Part shown: positions 6,289 to 10,273 of the stretch, one piece after another
Numbering within the stretch: the stretch's first letter is position 1
Layout of the letters: every line of letters begins with the position of its first letter
NCBI GenBank assembly: GCA_007127175.1
Contig: SKZX01000005.1
Span: 1-10,273 of the forward strand
DNA length: 10,273 nucleotides
Source: Desulfobacterales bacterium
Lineage (GTDB): Bacteria; Desulfobacterota; Desulfobacteria; Desulfobacterales; Desulfosalsimonadaceae
Reading direction: 5' to 3'
Made by a program: the position numbers and the translations under genes
Notes under the pieces: model-generated
Databases searched by the model: none
Told to the model about the DNA's origin: nothing
Seen by the model: the letters and a program-made list of their open reading frames with translations, nothing else

Positions 6289-8298
6289 GTGGCATACGCG
6301 TATCAAACCGAAGACACCCAGTGCGGATTGTTTTTCACCCAGGCCCGGCGATTTGAAAATGACGTGTTCATGCGGGCCAAACTGAAAAACGGCGAACCCT
6401 GCCCCCAATGGACGGATATCACCTGGGGGGAGGCGGCCCGGGAGGCCGGGGACTTGGGGGCAGGCCTCATTGAATCGGGGATTGCCAAAAACGACCGCAT
6501 CGGGCTTTTTTCCCGCAACCGGCCCCGCTGGGTCATCGCCGACCAGGCCATACAGGGCGCCGGGGGGATCGGCGTCCCTATTTACCCCACCAGCACGGAC
6601 AATCAACTGGCCTTTATCCTTAATGACTGCAGCGCAAAGGCGGTTATTGCCGGAGACCGTGAGCTGATGGCGCAGGCGCTTCGCATCAAGGCCCAGGTCC
6701 CATCCCTTGAATTCATCGTCAGCCTGTCGCCGGTGGCGGACCCCCCTGACCCCTGCGTCATCGATTATGACGGCCTGATGCGAAAAGGCGCTGATTCCCC
6801 ATCCGCCAGGGCGCAATTCGACCAGCGCCGCAAAGCCTTGAAAAGCACCGATACCGGGGCCATCATCTATACTTCCGGCACCACGGGCAACCCCAAGGGG
6901 GTCGTGCTGAGCCAGGCCAATTTCAAGGCCCAGACAGATGTCCTCATAAGCACCCCCATTCCGAAGAAAATCATCGACCGGGGCGTTCGCCTGGAAAGCC
7001 TCTGTTTTCTTCCCCTGTGCCATATCATGGCGCGGACCGCCGATTACCATCTGCAAATGGCGCTTGGCACCACCATTAATTTTTCCCGCAGCATCAACAC
7101 CATCCAGGAAGACCTGCTGGATGTCCGGCCCAACATCCTTTTTTCCGTTCCCAGGCTGTACGAAAAAATCTATGATGCCGTCACGCAGCACGGCGAAAAA
7201 CTGACCGGCCGCCGGAAAAAAATCTTCAATTGGGCCATGACCACAGGCAATAAGGCCGCTGATCACCTCATCGCGGGCAATCCCCTGCCGCCGGCCCTCG
7301 GGTTGAAATTCGCCCTTGCCAACTCGATGGTTTTTGACAAAATCCGGAAGGTGATCGGTTTTGACCGGCTGGTTGTTGCCGGCAGCGGCGGTGCGCCCCT
7401 GCCCGCTGACATCACCCGGTTCTTCCGCAGCATGAACATTACCATCACCGAAGGATACGGCCTTACGGAAACCACCTCGGCCATCACCTCAAACGCCCCC
7501 GTGTTTACGGAACCTTTGCCGGACAAATGGATATACAGAAAAGCCATGGACTGGCTCGTCGACACCATGATCGTCATGCAGGGCAGCGGCAAATGCCCCT
7601 TTAAATCGCTCAAGGGCGTCCTGAAAATTACGGTGGTGTCCAAGCTCATATCCCCCCGCTTTATCATCAAACCCGGCTGCGTGGGGCGTCCCTGCAAGGA
7701 TACGGAAATCCGCATCGCCCGGGACGGCGAAGTGCTGGTGAAAGGCCCCCAGGTCTTTTCCAAGGATGCCGGCTATTTCAATCAGCCGGACAAAACCCGT
7801 GAAGAATTCACCGAGGACGGCTTTTTCAAAACAGGGGATATCGGGGAGTTCGATGCGGACGGCATGCTCCGGATTACGGACCGCAAGAAATCGCTCATTG
7901 TCACTTCGGGCGGCAAGAACATCGCACCCCAACCCGTTGAGATGGCGCTGATCATGGACCCGTATGTGGACCAGGCCTGCGTCATCGGCGACGGGCGCAA
8001 CTATATTACAGCCCTGATCGTGCCCCGGTTCGACCTGGTGGCGGAAATGGCACGGGAAAAAAGTATACCCGAAATGGGCAACGACGACCTGATCCAGCAT
8101 CCTGAAATCGTGCAATTCTTCCAGGAGCGGGTGGACGGGGTAAACCGGAACCTGGCGCGCTATGAACAGATCAAGAAATTCCGCCTGCTTCCCCGGGCGT
8201 TCAGCGAAGAAACCGGGGAGCTGACCCCCACGCAGAAAATGAAGCGCCGGGCCATTTACGAAAAATACGCCCAGGAGATCGATGCGCTGTATCAATAG
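6289..8298 (+). CDS. Long-chain acyl-CoA synthetase (AMP-forming)
   Basis: This enzyme class activates fatty acids to acyl-CoA through an acyl-adenylate. The 669-residue protein shows the adenylate-forming motifs in order: YTSGTTGNPKG (194-204, ATP phosphate loop), YGLTETT (390-396), TGD within FKTGDIGEFD (513-522), ITDRKKSLIVTSGGKNIAP (529-547) and PTQKMKR (647-653) with the catalytic lysine K650. NILFSVPRLYEKIYDAV is typical of the long-chain (FAA1-like) branch. About 40 extra residues lie between YGLTETT and the GCVGRP motif (463-468), in the region 403-461, which is longer than usual. The GTG at 6289 is the start: AGGAGG stands 5 bases upstream. The gene is divergent from the MFS gene and may share operator control. 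Natural substrate chain length is unknown; aromatic or alkane-derived acids are alternatives. Confidence 0.92.
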   Translation: MAYAYQTEDTQCGLFFTQARRFENDVFMRAKLKNGEPCPQWTDITWGEAAREAGDLGAGLIESGIAKNDRIGLFSRNRPRWVIADQAIQGAGGIGVPIYPTSTDNQLAFILNDCSAKAVIAGDRELMAQALRIKAQVPSLEFIVSLSPVADPPDPCVIDYDGLMRKGADSPSARAQFDQRRKALKSTDTGAIIYTSGTTGNPKGVVLSQANFKAQTDVLISTPIPKKIIDRGVRLESLCFLPLCHIMARTADYHLQMALGTTINFSRSINTIQEDLLDVRPNILFSVPRLYEKIYDAVTQHGEKLTGRRKKIFNWAMTTGNKAADHLIAGNPLPPALGLKFALANSMVFDKIRKVIGFDRLVVAGSGGAPLPADITRFFRSMNITITEGYGLTETTSAITSNAPVFTEPLPDKWIYRKAMDWLVDTMIVMQGSGKCPFKSLKGVLKITVVSKLISPRFIIKPGCVGRPCKDTEIRIARDGEVLVKGPQVFSKDAGYFNQPDKTREEFTEDGFFKTGDIGEFDADGMLRITDRKKSLIVTSGGKNIAPQPVEMALIMDPYVDQACVIGDGRNYITALIVPRFDLVAEMAREKSIPEMGNDDLIQHPEIVQFFQERVDGVNRNLARYEQIKKFRLLPRAFSEETGELTPTQKMKRRAIYEKYAQEIDALYQ

Positions 8299-8364
8299 TC
8301 CGGGGCGTATTTTTCCCGTGTTTTAAACCCTTCTCCTGGTACCATAGGGCAGACGGCCGGACAA

Positions 8365-9090
8365 ATGCCGCAAAACGAAAAAAACGGATCATGTGAAACG
8401 CCGGTTGCCGGCGAGGTCATTCGCCGGGGTGCGGCCGCCGCCTGGCCCATATGCCTGGGCTACCTTCCCATCGGGCTGGCGTTCGGCGTGCTGGCCCGTC
8501 AGAACGGCCTGGAATGGTGGGCGGTGGGGCTCATGTCCGTTATGGTGTTTGCCGGAAGCGCCCAGTTCATCGCCGTTGCCATGCTTGCCTCAGGCGCTGC
8601 GGCGCCGGCAATCATTGCAGCCACATTTTTTGTCAACCTGCGCCACACCCTCATGAGCTCCGCGCTGGCGGTGCACCTCTCCGGCATCAGCCGCCGGTTT
8701 CTGGCGCTGTTCGCATACGGGGTCACCGATGAAAGTTTTGCCGTGAACATGTCGCGCTTCCGCGGCGGCAACTGGAGCCCCTGGCATGCGCTGGCCGTCA
8801 ATCACCTGTCCAATGCCGCCTGGATCTGCGCCAGCATAGCGGGGGCCTTGGCAGGCCAGTTCGTCCCCGAGGGGGCTTTCGGGATCGATTACGCCCTCAC
8901 GGGCATGTTCATATGCCTGCTGGTCATCCAGGTGTACGGCATGATCCATGTCATCACCGCCCTGGTCGCGGCGCTGATTTCCATTGCCTGGTATATTGCG
9001 CTGCCCGGGGCATCCTATATCGTAGGCGCATCCATTGCGGCCGCCACCGTCGGCTACCTGCTGAAACGGATTTGGGAAAGAGGCGCATGA
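8365..9090 (+). CDS. azlC: AzlC-family branched-chain amino acid exporter, large subunit
   Basis: AzlC and AzlD together form an inner-membrane exporter for branched-chain amino acids and similar compounds. The 241-residue product fits the family length. It has the AzlC signature stretches LGYLPIGLAFGVLA (31-44), VFAGSAQFIA (61-70), FFVNLRHTLMSSAL (88-101) and the YGVTDESFAV segment (118-127), with several further hydrophobic helices. The ATG at 8365 has only a weak ribosome-binding site (CCGGA). It lies 66 bases after the acyl-CoA synthetase stop, without a clear terminator between them, so some read-through is possible. Its TGA overlaps the azlD start as ATGA, implying translational coupling. 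No Lrp-type regulator is adjacent. The annotation is secure at family level; the exact exported substrate is not. Confidence 0.92.
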   Translation: MPQNEKNGSCETPVAGEVIRRGAAAAWPICLGYLPIGLAFGVLARQNGLEWWAVGLMSVMVFAGSAQFIAVAMLASGAAAPAIIAATFFVNLRHTLMSSALAVHLSGISRRFLALFAYGVTDESFAVNMSRFRGGNWSPWHALAVNHLSNAAWICASIAGALAGQFVPEGAFGIDYALTGMFICLLVIQVYGMIHVITALVAALISIAWYIALPGASYIVGASIAAATVGYLLKRIWERGA

Positions 9091-9410
9091 GCTTAGCAGA
9101 CCTCCTGATCCTGTTCGGCGGGATGGGGCTTGTGACCTACCTGCCCCGGGCGCTCCCCCTTGTATACCTGGCCCACAGGCAGCTGCCGAAATGGTTCGTG
9201 GAATGGCTTGGCCTGATACCGGTTGCCATTTTAAGCGCCCTGGTCGCGCCCATCCTTTTTGCCGACCCTGTGGGGCGGACCCTTGAACTGGGAAAGCCCG
9301 AACTCATCGTTGCCGTGCCCACGCTCCTGTTTGCCGTCAAAACCCGAAGCCTGGGGGGCACCGTGCTGGTGGGGATGGGGCTGTACTGGCTGGCTGACAT
9401 GGTCATGTAA
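9087..9410 (+). CDS. azlD: AzlD-family branched-chain amino acid exporter, small subunit
   Basis: This 107-residue protein is the small membrane partner of AzlC. It has about four hydrophobic segments and the AzlD signature TYLPRALPL (17-25), followed by a predicted second helix around LGLIPVAILSALVAP (41-55). The ATG at 9087 is embedded in the azlC stop (ATGA) and is preceded by AAAGAGG at 6-8 bases, which supports this start. The same frame is open upstream to 8913, but that part only shadows azlC. The gene ends 13 bases before the convergent stop of the small 73-residue gene. Confidence 0.92.
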   Translation: MSLADLLILFGGMGLVTYLPRALPLVYLAHRQLPKWFVEWLGLIPVAILSALVAPILFADPVGRTLELGKPELIVAVPTLLFAVKTRSLGGTVLVGMGLYWLADMVM

Positions 9411-9423
9411 ACGGAAGACCGTA

Positions 9424-9645
9424 TTACGGCTTTTTCGGCCAGGGTGCGCCCTTTTCCTCCCGGACCACATAGCAGAACCGGTCCCACTCGAACTCCCTGA
9501 AGCTCACAGGGCAGCGGAGCTTAACCGTTTTCTCCGTTGCCGATACCACCTCCCAATCCCCTTTCCTGGGACCGCCCGCAATATTGATTTTCTGGCCCGC
9601 ACTGAAAGGGTAGGGCTCGAAAACGATCACATCGTGGTTTTCCAT
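9424..9645 (-). CDS. Small conserved-looking hypothetical protein, 73 aa
   Basis: I do not recognise a characterised family. The gene looks real: ATG at 9645 has a perfect AGGAGG four bases upstream, and the reading frame runs 73 codons. The product has no signal peptide or membrane segment. It is rich in beta-type stretches (VIVFEPYPF, QKINIAGG, DWEVVSA, TVKLRCPVS, WDRFCYVV) with turns at GGPRKGDW, which suggests a compact small beta-barrel or SH3-like cytoplasmic fold. It has two cysteines (residues 45 and 58), well apart and not in a metal-binding pair motif. It converges on azlD with a 13-base gap and is divergent from the second MFS gene. A function cannot be given. Confidence 0.75.
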   Translation of the reverse strand: MENHDVIVFEPYPFSAGQKINIAGGPRKGDWEVVSATEKTVKLRCPVSFREFEWDRFCYVVREEKGAPWPKKP

Positions 9646-9855
9646 AAAGCCTCCTGAGCCGTCCGCGGCCCTGTTCTGTCACCCGCAAGACAGGCAGCCG
9701 GCAAGGCCTGGCAAAGGCGCCGAAACCGGCAAACAGAAAACAAACCGCTTGGTTTTTGTTTGATTGTTGAATTAATGATGGAAAAAACAGGATTTGGCAC
9801 TAATAATAGAAACAAACAAATACCATTGCAATCACAACCTTTTTGACGGATGCAA
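9646..9855. other. Divergent intergenic region with small inverted repeats
   Basis: The 210-base gap separates the divergent 73-aa gene and second MFS gene. The left half is GC-rich and holds a hairpin CTGTC/GACAG (9676-9680, 9689-9693) flanked by CTG/CAG. The centre has AAACC/GGTTT around GCTT (9742-9755), extended by AAAC/GTTT with a two-base bulge. The right half is AT-rich. A possible promoter for the MFS gene is TGGAAA (9779-9784) with AATAAT (9802-9807), 17 bases apart. No coding potential is evident. Confidence 0.35.
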
Positions 9856-10273
9856 ATGACTACCAAAACACCACCGCTCAAACTCGCATGGTTCATATGG
9901 GGTCTGGCCGCCCTGTTCTACATGATGGGGTTTTTCCAGCGGGTCGCCCCGGCGGTCATGACCGGGGAGCTCATGCGCGATTTTTCCATCGGGGCAGCCG
10001 CCCTGGGTAACCTGTCGGCATTTTATTTCTACAGCTACGTGGCCATGCAGGTCCCCACGGGTATTCTGGCGGACACCTGGGGGCCGCGGCGGATGCTTAC
10101 AGCCGGGGCCTTCATTGCCGGGGCCGGCACCCTGCTCTTTGCTTTTTCGCCGGGGATCGGTGCAGCTGCCGCAGGACGCCTGCTCATCGGCGCATCGGTC
10201 GCCGTGGCGTTCGTGTGCATGCTCAAACTGGCCGGCAACTGGTTCCCTGCACGGATGTTCGCCATGGTCACGG
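9856..10273 (+). CDS. MFS transporter (3' end cut by window edge)
   Basis: The 139 visible residues are the N-terminal third of a major facilitator. The first helix (about 12-28) is followed by FFQRVAPAVMTGELMRDFSI, a common post-TM1 loop in this superfamily. The second helix (about 52-68) leads to motif A as GILADTWGPRRM (69-80), and two more hydrophobic helices follow (82-97, 103-123). The start is taken at ATG 9856, with a weak GGA ribosome-binding element at 7 bases; an in-frame ATG at 9850 would add two residues but has no spacing for a site. It is unlike the MFS protein at 4931-6076, so the two are not a local duplication. No motif visible here tells uptake from export, and the substrate is unknown. 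Confidence 0.85.
   Translation, partial: MTTKTPPLKLAWFIWGLAALFYMMGFFQRVAPAVMTGELMRDFSIGAAALGNLSAFYFYSYVAMQVPTGILADTWGPRRMLTAGAFIAGAGTLLFAFSPGIGAAAAGRLLIGASVAVAFVCMLKLAGNWFPARMFAMVT

Noticed and set aside
6190..7266. A 358-codon minus-strand frame opposite the acyl-CoA synthetase
   Set aside because: It is antisense to a gene with every adenylate-forming motif, has low-complexity Gly/Ala/Asp composition and shows no recognisable domain. It is a shadow of GC-rich codon use. The 268-codon frame at 7489-8295 is the same case.
9419..9435. Possible terminator after azlD: CCGT/ACGG followed by CTTTTT
   Set aside because: The stem is only 4 bp with a 3-base loop, and it lies across the stop of the convergent gene. 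Too weak to call.
9795..9812. Possible sigma54 promoter at TTGGCAC before the second MFS gene
   Set aside because: The -24 half is present but no GC dinucleotide stands at the required spacing for the -12 half.
4931..10273. The two MFS genes as a local duplication
   Set aside because: Their N-terminal sequences and motif A versions differ strongly, so they belong to different subfamilies.

Overview
The window looks like an ordinary stretch of a moderately GC-rich Gram-negative chromosome. An outer-membrane lipoprotein, an OmpA-like protein with a Sec signal, ScpB and a set of fatty-acid and transport genes fit a deltaproteobacterial (Desulfobacterota-like) genome. That placement is an inference from gene style and content; there is no 16S rRNA or other decisive marker here. 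I see no mobile element, CRISPR array or defence island.

Layout. The left edge cuts into scpB (chromosome segregation, + strand). It is followed by a tRNA-Val(CAC) gene with an encoded CCA and a clear intrinsic terminator. Next come two minus-strand envelope genes: a small DUF1499 lipoprotein and a 458-residue exported protein joining a DUF4892-like region, an OmpA peptidoglycan-binding domain and a C-terminal PASTA domain. A near-consensus sigma70-type promoter lies about 140 bases upstream of the latter. Its leader holds a hairpin followed by a second hairpin with a T8 run, so the site could be an attenuated leader or a small RNA.

The centre is lipid and hydrocarbon oriented. A minus-strand AlkB-type non-haem di-iron hydroxylase has all its histidine boxes. 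It is divergent from an enoyl-CoA hydratase with both catalytic glutamates. The hydratase converges, with an 11-base overlap, on a 12-TM MFS efflux-type transporter. That transporter is divergent from a large long-chain acyl-CoA synthetase. The intergenic region between transporter and synthetase contains a perfect 14-bp inverted repeat of the kind bound by TetR-family repressors. Hydroxylation, CoA activation and hydration could belong to one hydrophobic-substrate pathway, but no rubredoxin, alcohol or aldehyde dehydrogenase, or regulator gene is present, so this is only suggestive.

The right part holds azlC-azlD (a branched-chain amino acid export pair with translationally coupled ATGA overlap), a 73-residue uncharacterised minus-strand gene with a perfect Shine-Dalgarno, a 210-base intergenic region with several small inverted repeats, and the 5' part of a second MFS transporter that runs off the right edge. 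No gap between genes exceeds 300 bases. The strongest leads are the OmpA-PASTA fusion with its structured leader, AlkB in a possibly anaerobic lineage, the palindromic operator, and an unusual insertion in the acyl-CoA synthetase.
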